Source of the DNA: Nocardia sp. MH4
Lineage (GTDB): Bacteria > Actinomycetota > Actinomycetes > Mycobacteriales > Mycobacteriaceae
DNA length: 33,449 nt
Reading direction: 5' to 3'
Assembly (NCBI RefSeq): GCF_019266065.1
Contig: NZ_LPNR01000114.1
Location: 632-34,080 of the forward strand
The notes below the pieces were generated by a model, which saw nothing but the letters and a program-made list of their open reading frames with translations, had not been told where the DNA came from and did no database searches. Made by a program: the position numbers and the translations under genes. Of the stretch, positions 24,246 through 32,447 are shown piece by piece (positions within the stretch are counted from its first letter, which is position 1; the number at the start of each line of letters is the position of its first letter).

Positions 24246-26666
24246 TCAGCGCACCAGCAGGGCCACCGGCAGCCGGGTGAACAGCTTGTCCAGCCGGACG
24301 CTGCCCGCGAACGTGGTGCCGGTGAGCCGATCGATCCAATTGCCTTCCGGCAGATGCAGAGTGGTGTCGAGCCAGCCGGTCGCGGCCAGCCCGACCGAGT
24401 GCCTGGTCGCGGCCACGATCACCTCCGGCGCCTCGCCCGCGGGCCCGCGCCCGAAGGCGACCAGCCGCTGCGCGTGCTCGCCGACCGCATAGAGCGGGCG
24501 GTACATCCCGCCGACGAAGCACTCCGGCCGTTCCCTGCGCAACCACAGCGCGTAGGCGACCACCCACATCTTCGCCGCCCCCGTGGTGTCCAATGTCGGC
24601 GGCTCGGTGAGGGATTGGAGCAGCCCGGCGCGCACGGCGAAGTTCACCGGGCGGCGGTTGTCCGGGTCGACGAGGGAGTCCTCCCACAGTTCGGTGCCCT
24701 GATAGATGTCCGGGATACCGGGCCCGCACAGCTGTAACAGCTTCTGCGCCACCGCGTCCGACCACGCGTGCGGGGCCAGCTCGTGGGCCAGATCGCCGAT
24801 GCCGGTACCGACGGGGCCGTCGATCACCGCGTCCAGCCAGTGGTGCACCGCCGACTCGAACTCCGCGTCCGGTTCCTCCCAGGAGGTCTTGGTCCCGGCC
24901 TCGCGAATCGACTTCTCCGCGAACAGATGCAGGCGATCACGCAGTCCCGGCACCGACGAGGCGGGCCGCCCGTCGGCGGGCCAGACCCCGAACATGTTCT
25001 GCAGCAGGAACAGTGCTGTCGCGCCGTCGGGCGCGGGCGTGGTCTCCAGCCAGCCGCGCACCCGCTGCGACCAGACCTCGGCCACCTGCGACAGCACCCC
25101 GATCCGGGCGCGCACGTCCTCGCCGCGCTTGGTGTCGTGGGTCGACAGCGTCGTCATGGTCGCCGGCCAGCGCTGCGACCGTTCGCTGTTGGACAGGTGG
25201 AAGTCGTTGACGGAGTGCCCGAAGCGCGCCGGATTGCCGCCCACCTCCTGCAACGACACCAGCCGCGCGCCCTGATAGAACATGGTGTCCTCGACCGACT
25301 TGGCGGTGATCGCGCCACACACCTGGGAGAACCGCGTCGCCGCCTCGCCACCCACCGACAGCGCGGTCACCAGTACCGACAGCGGCACCGTCAGTTCGGC
25401 ATTGCGTTTTTCCACCTCGGCGACGACCGCGGCGGTGATCCCGGCCAGCGGCGCGTAGTCCACCCGGTACACCGGCATGAACGCCAGCACCTCGATGGTC
25501 GCGTTGCTCACGGCGAGGGTGTCGAAGCTGCCCGCGTTGCCGTCGCGCTTGATCGCGGCGACCAGCCGCCGGATCTCGGGCGCCAGAATGGTTTCCGCGA
25601 CGGCGCGCTTGATCCGGTGCTCGGTTTCGCCGAACCAGGCCCGGTCGCTGCCGTGCCCGGCGACGTGCTGGGACAGCTCGGTCAGCGCGGTCTCACCAGC
25701 CGGATCGATCAGGACGCCGCCGAGATCGGCGAGCGCGTCGTAGCCGGTGGTGCCGTCGACCGGCAGCGTCGCGTCGAGCGGTTCCCGGTTGGCCAGGATC
25801 TTCTCCACCAGCAGCAGCCGCTGCGGGCCGATCAGCCTGCGCAGCCGGGTCAGATAGGCGCTCGGATGCGACAGGCCGTCGGGATGGTCCACCCGCACAC
25901 CGTCGATGAGATCGTGTTCGCACCAGGCGGCCAGCTCGCGGTGGGTCGCCTCGAAGACCTCGGGATCCTCCTGCCGGATCGCGGCCAGACTGCTCACCGC
26001 GAAGAACCGGCGGTAGGTGCACACGCCGGCCTTCCAGCTCACCAGCCGGTAGTGCTGGCGATCGTGGATGCGCAGCGCGTTGTCGCCGTCGGTGCCCGGT
26101 GCGATCGGGAACCGCAGATCGTGCAGCGCGAGCATGGGTTCGGGGCCGGATCGGTCGACGGTCAGCGCGGCCGGGTCGTTCTCGCTCTGCAGCACCGGCA
26201 GCGCGAGCCGCCCGCCTGCCCCGTTGCCCGGACTCCAATCGATGTCGAAGTACTTCGCGTACTTGGACTGCTGCCCGTCGCGCAGCACATCCCACCACCA
26301 CGGGTTCTGTCGCGGATCGGCCACGCCGACGTGATTGGGCACCAGGTCGACGATCAACCCCATCCCGCGACTGCGCACCTCGTCCGAGAGCGCCTTGAGC
26401 CCGGTCGGCCCGCCCAGCGCCGCCGACACCGTCGTCGGATCGGTGACGTCGTAGCCGTGCGTCGAGCCGTGCCCGGCGGTCAGGATCGGCGACAGATACA
26501 GATGCGAGACCCCCAGTTGCTGCAGGTATTCGGCGATGGCCCGGGCATCGGCGAAGGTGAGCGCGTCCGGCCGCAGCTGCAGCCGGTAGGTGCTGCGCAC
26601 CGTGCTCGGCCGGATGGGCGCGCGGTGCAGCAGGGTCAGCGGATCGGTCACGTAGGTCTCGGTCAT
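24246..26666 (-). CDS. treY: Malto-oligosyltrehalose synthase
   Basis: 806 residues, GH13 family. It isomerises the reducing-end alpha-1,4 bond of malto-oligosaccharides to alpha,alpha-1,1, giving maltooligosyl-trehalose. It opens STYRLQLRPDALTFADARA and continues LGVSHLYLSPILTAGHGSTHGYDVTDP. DLVPNHVG is followed by nucleophile D260 in GVRVDHPDGL and acid E288 in LLVEKILANREPL; STHDTKRGEDVRAR and PGIPDIYQGTELW are TreY signatures. Length is normal (about 770-830). The start is ATG 26666, 8 nt after the glgX stop, with no clear Shine-Dalgarno, so it is probably coupled to glgX. The longer frame to 26855 runs inside glgX and is rejected. It works with GlgX upstream and TreZ at 14550-16301. Confidence 0.96.
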   Translation of the reverse strand: MTETYVTDPLTLLHRAPIRPSTVRSTYRLQLRPDALTFADARAIAEYLQQLGVSHLYLSPILTAGHGSTHGYDVTDPTTVSAALGGPTGLKALSDEVRSRGMGLIVDLVPNHVGVADPRQNPWWWDVLRDGQQSKYAKYFDIDWSPGNGAGGRLALPVLQSENDPAALTVDRSGPEPMLALHDLRFPIAPGTDGDNALRIHDRQHYRLVSWKAGVCTYRRFFAVSSLAAIRQEDPEVFEATHRELAAWCEHDLIDGVRVDHPDGLSHPSAYLTRLRRLIGPQRLLLVEKILANREPLDATLPVDGTTGYDALADLGGVLIDPAGETALTELSQHVAGHGSDRAWFGETEHRIKRAVAETILAPEIRRLVAAIKRDGNAGSFDTLAVSNATIEVLAFMPVYRVDYAPLAGITAAVVAEVEKRNAELTVPLSVLVTALSVGGEAATRFSQVCGAITAKSVEDTMFYQGARLVSLQEVGGNPARFGHSVNDFHLSNSERSQRWPATMTTLSTHDTKRGEDVRARIGVLSQVAEVWSQRVRGWLETTPAPDGATALFLLQNMFGVWPADGRPASSVPGLRDRLHLFAEKSIREAGTKTSWEEPDAEFESAVHHWLDAVIDGPVGTGIGDLAHELAPHAWSDAVAQKLLQLCGPGIPDIYQGTELWEDSLVDPDNRRPVNFAVRAGLLQSLTEPPTLDTTGAAKMWVVAYALWLRRERPECFVGGMYRPLYAVGEHAQRLVAFGRGPAGEAPEVIVAATRHSVGLAATGWLDTTLHLPEGNWIDRLTGTTFAGSVRLDKLFTRLPVALLVR

Positions 26667-26674
26667 CGTTTCGG

Positions 26675-28795
26675 CTAGGTGGTTCGGCGCAGGACGAGCA
26701 GGCAGCGGCTGGGGACGGGCAGGGACGCGGCCGCGGGGTGGGCCCCGTCGGCCGCTCCGGTGGGGGTCGAACAATCCAGGGCCAGTGTCCATTCGGCACC
26801 GAACTCCGGTCCTGGCAGCACGAAATCGAGCGCTTCGTCGTGCGCATTGAAGCACAGCAGGAACGAGTCGTCGCTGATGCGTTCGCCGCGCGGTCCCGGC
26901 TCCGGAATGCCGTCTCCGTCGAGCAGCACCGCCAGGGACTTGCCGAAGCCGCTGTGCCAGTCGTCGGTGGTCATCTCCGCGCCCGCCGGGGTGAACCAGG
27001 CGATCTCGCGGTTGCGGCCCGCGCCGTCACCCGGGCCCGCGGCCAGGAAGCGGCGCCGCCGGAAGATCGGGTGCTGCGTGCGCAGGGCGATCACCGAGCG
27101 GGTGAACTCGAGCAGGTCGGCGTTGGTCTGCGCCAGCGACCAGTCCATCCACGACAGCGGCGAATCCTGGCAGTACACATTGTTGTTGCCGAGCTGGGTG
27201 CGCCCGATCTCGTCGCCGTGGGCCAGCATCGGCGTGCCCTGGCTCAGGATCAGCGTGGCCAGCAGGTTGCGCTGCTGGCGCGCCCGCAGTTCCAGGATCG
27301 CCGGATCGTCGGTCGGCCCCTCGACGCCGCAGTTCCACGACCGGTTGTGGCTCTCGCCGTCGCGGTTGTCCTCGCCGTTGGCGTCGTTGTGTTTCTCGTT
27401 GTAGGACACCAGGTCCCGCAGCGTGAAGCCGTCGTGCGCGGTGACGAAGTTGATGCTGGCGCTCGGGCGGCGGCCGGTCGACTCGTACAGATCCGAGGAA
27501 CCGGTGAGCCGATAGGCGAACTCGCCCAGTGTCGCCGGCTCGCCGCGCCAGTAGTCGCGCACGGTGTCGCGGTACTTGCCGTTCCACTCGGTCCACAGAC
27601 TCGGGAAGTTGCCGACCTGATAGCCGCCCTCGCCGACGTCCCAGGGTTCGGCGATGAGCTTGACCTGACTCACCACCGGATCCTGGTGCACCAGGTCGAA
27701 GAACGCGGAAAGCCGGTCCACGTCGTGTAATTCGCGCGCCAGCGTGGCGGCCAGATCGAACCGGAAGCCGTCGACGTGCATGTCCAGAATCCAGTAGCGC
27801 AGCGAGTCCATGATCAGCTGCAGGGTGTGTGGATGCCGCACATTGAGGCTGTTGCCGGTGCCGGTGTAGTCCTTGTAGTGCGCCGGATCGGTCTCGTCGA
27901 GCCGGTAGTAGGCGGCGTTGTCGATGCCGCGCAGACTCAGCGTCGGCCCCAGGTGATTGCCCTCGCCGGTGTGGTTGTAGACCACGTCGAGGATCACCTC
28001 GATGCCCTCGGCGTGCATCGCGCGCACCAGCGCCTTGAACTCGGCGACCGCGGCGTCACCGCGCGGGCGGGCCGAGTACTGGTTGTGCGGGGCGAGATAG
28101 CCGATGCTGTTGTAGCCCCAGTAGTTGCGCAGTCCCTGATCGGTCAGCACGTGATCGTGGAAGAACTGGTGCACCGGCATGAGCTCGATCGCGGTGACGC
28201 CCAGGCTCTTCAGATGCCCGATGATCGCCGGATGCGCCAGGCCCGCGTACGTGCCGCGCAGTTCCTCCGGCACGTCGGGGTGGGTCATCGTCATGCCCTT
28301 GACGTGCGCCTCGTAGATCACCGTCTCGTGATAGGGGCGGTTCGGCGGTCGGTCGGCGCCCCAGTCGAAGAACGGGTTGATCACCACGCCGGTCATGGTG
28401 TGGCCCAGCGAATCCAGGCCGTAGGTGTAGAGCGACGGGTCGTTGACGAACTGCCCGTCGAAGGCCTTCCCGTACGGATCGAGCAGCAGTTTGCTCGGAT
28501 CGCAGCGCAGGCCCAGCTCGGGTTCGTACGGTCCGTGGACGCGGAAGCCGTAGCGCTGACCCGGGGTGATCGCGGGGAGATAGGCGTGCCAGACGTAACC
28601 GTCGACCTCGTCGAGTTCGACCCTGGTCTCGGCGCCGTCCTTGGCGATCAGGCTCAGTTCCACCTTGGTGGCGACCTCGGAGAACACCGAGAAATTCGTC
28701 CCCGCGCCGTCGTAGGTGGCGCCCAGCGGATACGCGGTGCCCGGCCACACGCCCAGTGGGGTCACCTCACCGGATCGGTCGTTCGGGCTCGACAT
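26675..28795 (-). CDS. glgX: Glycogen debranching enzyme (GlgX/TreX)
   Basis: 706 residues, GH13 isoamylase-type. It cleaves alpha-1,6 branches of glycogen to feed TreY with linear malto-oligosaccharides. An N-terminal CBM48 (YPLGATYDGAGTNFSVFSEVA, YGFRVHGPYEP) precedes the barrel, which has ELMPVHQFFHDHVL, NYWGYNSIGYLAPHNQYS, ILDVVYNHTGEGNHLGPT, nucleophile D347 (DGFRFDLAA), acid E383 (LIAEPWDVGEGGYQVGNFP) and D455 (TAHDGFTLRDLVSYN). Length is typical of TreX. ATG 28795 has TACTGT 6 nt upstream on the minus strand (leaderless). It is first in a glgX-treY operon and follows a cupin gene on the same strand after 67 bp. Confidence 0.96.
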   Translation of the reverse strand: MSSPNDRSGEVTPLGVWPGTAYPLGATYDGAGTNFSVFSEVATKVELSLIAKDGAETRVELDEVDGYVWHAYLPAITPGQRYGFRVHGPYEPELGLRCDPSKLLLDPYGKAFDGQFVNDPSLYTYGLDSLGHTMTGVVINPFFDWGADRPPNRPYHETVIYEAHVKGMTMTHPDVPEELRGTYAGLAHPAIIGHLKSLGVTAIELMPVHQFFHDHVLTDQGLRNYWGYNSIGYLAPHNQYSARPRGDAAVAEFKALVRAMHAEGIEVILDVVYNHTGEGNHLGPTLSLRGIDNAAYYRLDETDPAHYKDYTGTGNSLNVRHPHTLQLIMDSLRYWILDMHVDGFRFDLAATLARELHDVDRLSAFFDLVHQDPVVSQVKLIAEPWDVGEGGYQVGNFPSLWTEWNGKYRDTVRDYWRGEPATLGEFAYRLTGSSDLYESTGRRPSASINFVTAHDGFTLRDLVSYNEKHNDANGEDNRDGESHNRSWNCGVEGPTDDPAILELRARQQRNLLATLILSQGTPMLAHGDEIGRTQLGNNNVYCQDSPLSWMDWSLAQTNADLLEFTRSVIALRTQHPIFRRRRFLAAGPGDGAGRNREIAWFTPAGAEMTTDDWHSGFGKSLAVLLDGDGIPEPGPRGERISDDSFLLCFNAHDEALDFVLPGPEFGAEWTLALDCSTPTGAADGAHPAAASLPVPSRCLLVLRRTT

Positions 28796-28801
28796 GCTAC
28801 G

Positions 28802-28807
28802 ACAGTA
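28802..28807 (-). promoter_or_regulatory. Candidate -10 (TACTGT) for leaderless glgX-treY mRNA
   Basis: Hexamer ending 6 nt before ATG 28795 on the minus strand. No ribosome site is seen. Confidence 0.6.
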
Positions 28808-28862
28808 GAGGAATCCGGTCCCCGCCCGCGCGCGGTGCGCGTGGGTGCTTCGTCACCCCTGG

Positions 28863-29420
28863 TCAACGCGCATCGGCCGCACTCGCGGCTGCGAGCAGCC
28901 GCCTGGCGTAGCCGGTGCGCCGGGCCAGCGCGGCCAGGCCGCCGAAGATCAGCCGCTGCAACGGCGCGGGTGGGCCGGCCAGATACCCGTCCTGATACTC
29001 CCAGAGCAGCCCGAGAGCGAGCGGATTGCGGGGCAGTCCGCTCGCGGTGGTCCGGCCGGTGTTGTCCAGGCCGGTCCAGAACGCGAACATCTCCCAGTGC
29101 AGCAACGGCGGGCGGATCACGTGGTCCATGACGGTGTCCTCGGCCTCGTTCCAGAACTCGTGTACGGACCGCGGCGGCGCCGTGACCGTGTCGCCCGGGC
29201 CGGCGACGATCTCCGTGCCGTCGATGCGGAACCGGACGCGGCCGACGCGGACGGTCCAGGTCTCACCGATTTCTGGATGCCAGTGCGGACCCGCCTGCCT
29301 GCCGCGTTGGGGGAGGACGTGCTCGAGCCACAGATTGGCGCCCTCGAGGTCGGCTCCACGGTCGACGAGCGTCACGCGGTGCCCGTTGCGGAAGGTGAGG
29401 ACGGTGCCGATGTCAGCCAT
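28863..29420 (-). CDS. Cupin-domain protein
   Basis: 185 residues with a single cupin beta-barrel (about 25-110). Motif 1 is GPHWHPEIGETW with metal ligands H46, H48 and E53. Motif 2 is GDTVTAPPRSVHEFWN with H87. The remaining C-terminal 75 residues contain LGLLWEYQDGYLAGPPAPLQ and a hydrophobic, basic tail that may lie against a membrane. Such proteins may be small-molecule dioxygenases, isomerases or binding proteins; the substrate is unknown. ATG 29420 lies back to back with marR (29 bp apart) over a shared palindrome, so it is likely the regulated target of that MarR protein. Confidence 0.85.
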   Translation of the reverse strand: MADIGTVLTFRNGHRVTLVDRGADLEGANLWLEHVLPQRGRQAGPHWHPEIGETWTVRVGRVRFRIDGTEIVAGPGDTVTAPPRSVHEFWNEAEDTVMDHVIRPPLLHWEMFAFWTGLDNTGRTTASGLPRNPLALGLLWEYQDGYLAGPPAPLQRLIFGGLAALARRTGYARRLLAAASAADAR

Positions 29421-29432
29421 GGTTCAGATATA

Positions 29433-29443
29433 AAGGTAACCTT
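29433..29443. promoter_or_regulatory. MarR-type operator (AAGGT-A-ACCTT) between cupin and marR
   Basis: Perfect 5-bp arms around one base, in the 29-bp AT-rich gap between divergent starts. It overlaps the candidate marR -10 (TAACCT, 29437-29442, 7 nt before ATG 29450) and abuts the cupin -10 region (TTATAT/TATATC on the minus strand). Binding by the adjacent MarR protein could repress both genes. Confidence 0.65.
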
Positions 29444-29449
29444 CCTATT

Positions 29450-29917
29450 ATGTCAACGGACAATTCGCCAACTCTGCTGAAGCTGCTCGTCCAGGCCGCC
29501 GATGCCGTCGAGCGTGAGCTGGACCGCGAGCTGCGCGCGGAACTCGGCCCTGAGCTGCGGCCCGCGCACTACGCCGTATTCCGGTATCTGGAACCGGCCG
29601 GTACCCGGGTTACCGCGCTCGCCGATGCGGCGGGCATAACCCAGCAGTCGATGGGCGAGCTCGTCACCCACTTGGAGCGGTGCGGCTATGTCGAACGTCG
29701 CCCCGACCCCGCAGACGGCCGGGCGCGCTTGGTCGTTGCCACCGCGGCGGGCGGCACGGCGCTCGCGGTGGCGGGCGAGTGTCTCCGCCGGATCGAGGCG
29801 GCGATCTCGGCCGAACTCGGTGGAGCCGCGCTGGCCGAGGTTCGGGCCGCGCTGGCGCGCATTCCCGCGGCGATCGCCGTTCGGCCCGTCGAACCCGTCA
29901 CGCGAGTGCTAACTTGA
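29450..29917 (+). CDS. MarR-family transcriptional regulator
   Basis: 155 residues. A helical N-terminus (LLKLLVQAADAVERELDREL) leads into a winged helix: LRPAHYAVFRYLEPAGTRVTALADAAGITQQSMGELVTHLERCGYVERRPDPADGRAR. The recognition helix is about 64-78 and the wing about 80-95, with the MarR D-x-x-D-G-R signature. A C-terminal dimerisation helix follows. It probably represses itself and the divergent cupin gene through the palindrome at 29433-29443. There is no Shine-Dalgarno, and TAACCT 7 nt upstream suggests a leaderless mRNA. Its stop codon lies inside the BioQ-type box of bioA. Confidence 0.92.
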   Translation: MSTDNSPTLLKLLVQAADAVERELDRELRAELGPELRPAHYAVFRYLEPAGTRVTALADAAGITQQSMGELVTHLERCGYVERRPDPADGRARLVVATAAGGTALAVAGECLRRIEAAISAELGGAALAEVRAALARIPAAIAVRPVEPVTRVLT

Positions 29918-29928
29918 ACGATGTTCAA
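29914..29928. promoter_or_regulatory. BioQ-type biotin operator upstream of bioA
   Basis: TTGAACGATGTTCAA, a perfect palindrome with a 3-nt centre, matching the TGAAC-N3-GTT(A/C)x pattern described for the actinobacterial TetR-type biotin repressor BioQ. It overlaps a TAACTT -10 (29910-29915) and contains the marR stop codon. It lies 40 bp upstream of the bioA GTG. Confidence 0.8.
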
Positions 29929-29967
29929 GGCCGTCGGCGACGGCACCGGGCGACGACGAGGAAACCT

Positions 29968-31245
29968 GTGGACCTGACCCCCGAGCAGATCAGCGCCCTC
30001 GATGCCGAGCACGTCTGGCATCCCTACGGCGGCTTTCCCGCGACCACCGAACCGCTGGTCGTCGCGAGCGCGGCGGGCACCAGGCTGACGCTGGCCGACG
30101 GCCGCGAGCTGGTCGACGGGATGAGTTCCTGGTGGGCGGCGGTGCACGGCTACCGGCACCCGGTGCTCGACGCCGCCCTGCTCGCGCAGTCGCGGCGGAT
30201 GAGTCACGTCATGTTCGGCGGCCTCACCCACGAACCGGCCACCCGGCTCACCCAGCTGCTCGTCGAGCTCACGCCGCCCGGCCTGGACAAGGTCTTCCTC
30301 TGTGACTCCGGCTCGGTCTCGGTCGAGGTCGCGGCGAAGATGTGCCTGCAGTACTGGCGCGGCGTCGGTGCGCCGGGCAAGCACCGGCTGCTCACCTGGC
30401 GCGGTGGCTACCACGGCGACACCTTCACCCCGATGAGCGTGTGCGACCCCGACGGCGGCATGCACGCGCTGTGGACCGATGTCCTCACCGAGCAGGTCTT
30501 CGTCCCCGCCCCGCCGGCGACCTTCGAGGCCGACTACGTCGCCGAGCTCGAGCGAGCCGTCGCGGAACATCGCGACGAGCTGGCCGCGGTGATCGTCGAA
30601 CCGGTGGTCCAGGGCGCGGGCGGGATGCGCTGGCACGACCCGCGCTACCTCACCGAGCTGCGCCGGATCTGCGACGAGAACGACGTGCTGCTGGTCTTCG
30701 ACGAGATCGCCACCGGATTCGGCCGCACCGGCGAACTGTTCGCCGCCGACCACGTCGGCGTCGCCCCGGACGTGATGTGTGTCGGCAAGGCGCTGACCGG
30801 CGGCTATCTCACCCTCGCCGCCACGCTGTGCACCGCGCGCATCGCCGAGACGATCAGCACCGCGCACGGCGGGCTCATGCACGGACCCACCTTCATGGGC
30901 AATCCGCTGGCCTGCGCCGTCGCGATCGCCTCGATCGAACTGCTGCGATCGCGGGACTGGCGCGGTGAGGTCGCCCGGATCGAAGCCGAGTTGCGCGAAG
31001 GCCTGGCGCCGCTCGCCGGGCTGCCGGGCGTCGCCGAGGTGCGGGTGCTGGGGGCGATCGGCGTCGTCGAACTCGACGCGCCCGTCGACATGCGGGCCGC
31101 CACCGACGCGGCCGTCGCCGCGGGGGCGTGGCTGCGCCCGTTCCGCACGCTCGTCTACACGATGCCGCCGTTCATCAGCACCACCGAGGACATCGCCACC
31201 ATCACCGGCGCCGTCCGTGCCGCGGTGAAGGCGACCCTCGGATGA
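29968..31245 (+). CDS. bioA: Adenosylmethionine-8-amino-7-oxononanoate aminotransferase
   Basis: 425 residues, a class-III PLP aminotransferase that makes 7,8-diaminopelargonate (DAPA) from KAPA using SAM as amino donor. Motifs are EHVWHPYGGFPATTEPLVV at the N-terminus, GMSSWWAAVHGYRHP (substrate site), FLCDSGSVSVEVAAKM, WRGGYHGDTFTPMSV, VLLVFDEIATGFGRTG and K274 in CVGKALTGGYL (Schiff base, the same number as in E. coli BioA). The start is GTG 29968 with GAGGAAA upstream. The frame extends back to 29680 but that part overlaps marR. It is first of the biotin genes, with a BioQ-type operator at its promoter. bioB is not in this window. Confidence 0.96.
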   Translation: MDLTPEQISALDAEHVWHPYGGFPATTEPLVVASAAGTRLTLADGRELVDGMSSWWAAVHGYRHPVLDAALLAQSRRMSHVMFGGLTHEPATRLTQLLVELTPPGLDKVFLCDSGSVSVEVAAKMCLQYWRGVGAPGKHRLLTWRGGYHGDTFTPMSVCDPDGGMHALWTDVLTEQVFVPAPPATFEADYVAELERAVAEHRDELAAVIVEPVVQGAGGMRWHDPRYLTELRRICDENDVLLVFDEIATGFGRTGELFAADHVGVAPDVMCVGKALTGGYLTLAATLCTARIAETISTAHGGLMHGPTFMGNPLACAVAIASIELLRSRDWRGEVARIEAELREGLAPLAGLPGVAEVRVLGAIGVVELDAPVDMRAATDAAVAAGAWLRPFRTLVYTMPPFISTTEDIATITGAVRAAVKATLG

Positions 31246-31263
31246 GGGCGCGACCGCACCGCC

Positions 31264-31276
31264 TGAACGGCGTTCA
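31264..31276. promoter_or_regulatory. BioQ-type biotin operator upstream of bioF
   Basis: TGAACGGCGTTCA, a palindrome with a 3-nt centre. It ends 2 bp before the candidate -10 TAAGCT (31279-31284), so it lies between -35 and -10. It is the second copy of the operator found at bioA. Confidence 0.8.
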
Positions 31277-31278
31277 AG

Positions 31279-31284
31279 TAAGCT
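31279..31284 (+). promoter_or_regulatory. Candidate -10 (TAAGCT) for leaderless bioF-bioD mRNA
   Basis: Hexamer ending 8 nt before the GTG at 31293, directly downstream of the BioQ-type box. Confidence 0.6.
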
Positions 31285-31292
31285 CCTCAGCT

Positions 31293-32447
31293 GTGAGTAC
31301 GGATCCGTTGAGCTGGTTGGACGAGCGCGCGGCCGAGCGGGTCGACGCCGGGCTGCGCAGGCATGTGCGGCCGCGGCCCGCCGAGTCGTCCGCGATCGAC
31401 CTCGCGTCCAACGACTACCTCGGCCTGGTTCGCCATCCCGAGGTCGTCGAGGGCGCCATCGCGGCCGTGCGTCGCTGGGGCGCCGGGTCCACCGGCTCCC
31501 GCCTCGTCACCGGGACGACCGCCGAACACGCCCAGCTCGAAGCCGAACTGGCCGAATTCGTCGGTGCCGAAACCGGGTTGGTGTTCGCCTCCGGCTATGC
31601 CGCCAACCTCGGCGCGGTGACCGCGCTGGCCGGTCGCGGCACCCTCGTCGTTTCCGACGCAGGCAGCCACGCCTCCCTGGTCGACGCGTGCAGGCTCTCG
31701 CGGGCCAGGGTGGAGATCGCCCCGCACTGTGACGTCGACGCCGTCGAACGCCTGCTCGCCGAACGCTCCGAGGAGCGCGCGCTGGTCCTCACCGACTCCG
31801 TCTTCAGCGCCGACGGCGACCTCGCTCCGCTCGCCGACCTGCACCGGGTGTGCCGGGCGAACGGCGCGGTCCTGATCGTCGACGAAGCGCACGGACTCGG
31901 CGTCCGCGGCGCGGGCGGTCGGGGGCTGGTGCACGAGAGCGGCCTGGCGGGCGAACCCGACCTGGTCATCACCGCGACCCTGTCCAAGGCCCTGGCCGCC
32001 CAAGGCGGCGTCGTCCTGGCCGATGCGCGCATCCGCGCCCACCTCATCGATGCCGCCCGCACGTTCATCTTCGATACCGGACTGGCCCCCGCCGCGGTGG
32101 GCGCGGCCCGCGCGGCCCTCGGACTGCTGCGCCGCGACCCCGCGATAGCGGCGCGGGTGCTCGACCGTGCGGCCGATATCGCCCGCATCGCCGGGGTGCC
32201 AGAACCGGACTCCGCGGTCGTGTCGGTCGTCCTGGGCGACGCCCAGCTCGCCTTCGACGCCGCGCAGGCCTGCCGCGCCCGCGGCCTCGATGTCGGCTGC
32301 TTCCGTCCGCCGTCGGTCCCCGAGGGCACCTCCCGCTTGCGGCTGACCGCCCGCGCGAACCTCACCCCCGCCGAACTCGGCACCATCGCCGAGGTACTCG
32401 GCGACGTGCTCGCCGCCGCCCGCGGCAAGGAACCGGTGACCGCATGA
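31293..32447 (+). CDS. bioF: 8-amino-7-oxononanoate synthase
   Basis: 384 residues, a PLP-dependent alpha-oxoamine synthase joining pimeloyl-thioester and alanine to KAPA. Motifs are DLASNDYLGLVRHPEV, GAGSTGSRLVTGTTAEHAQLE, VFASGYAANLGAV, DAGSHASLVDACRL, TDSVFSADGDLAPL, VDEAHGLGVRGAGGRGL and K232 in ATLSKALAAQGG (Schiff base). Length is normal. The start is GTG 31293, supported by the -10 hexamer 8 nt upstream. A frame reaching back to 31128 overlaps bioA and the operator. It overlaps bioD by 4 bp (ATGA), so the two are coupled. Expression should fall when biotin is plentiful, via the upstream box. Confidence 0.95.
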   Translation: MSTDPLSWLDERAAERVDAGLRRHVRPRPAESSAIDLASNDYLGLVRHPEVVEGAIAAVRRWGAGSTGSRLVTGTTAEHAQLEAELAEFVGAETGLVFASGYAANLGAVTALAGRGTLVVSDAGSHASLVDACRLSRARVEIAPHCDVDAVERLLAERSEERALVLTDSVFSADGDLAPLADLHRVCRANGAVLIVDEAHGLGVRGAGGRGLVHESGLAGEPDLVITATLSKALAAQGGVVLADARIRAHLIDAARTFIFDTGLAPAAVGAARAALGLLRRDPAIAARVLDRAADIARIAGVPEPDSAVVSVVLGDAQLAFDAAQACRARGLDVGCFRPPSVPEGTSRLRLTARANLTPAELGTIAEVLGDVLAAARGKEPVTA

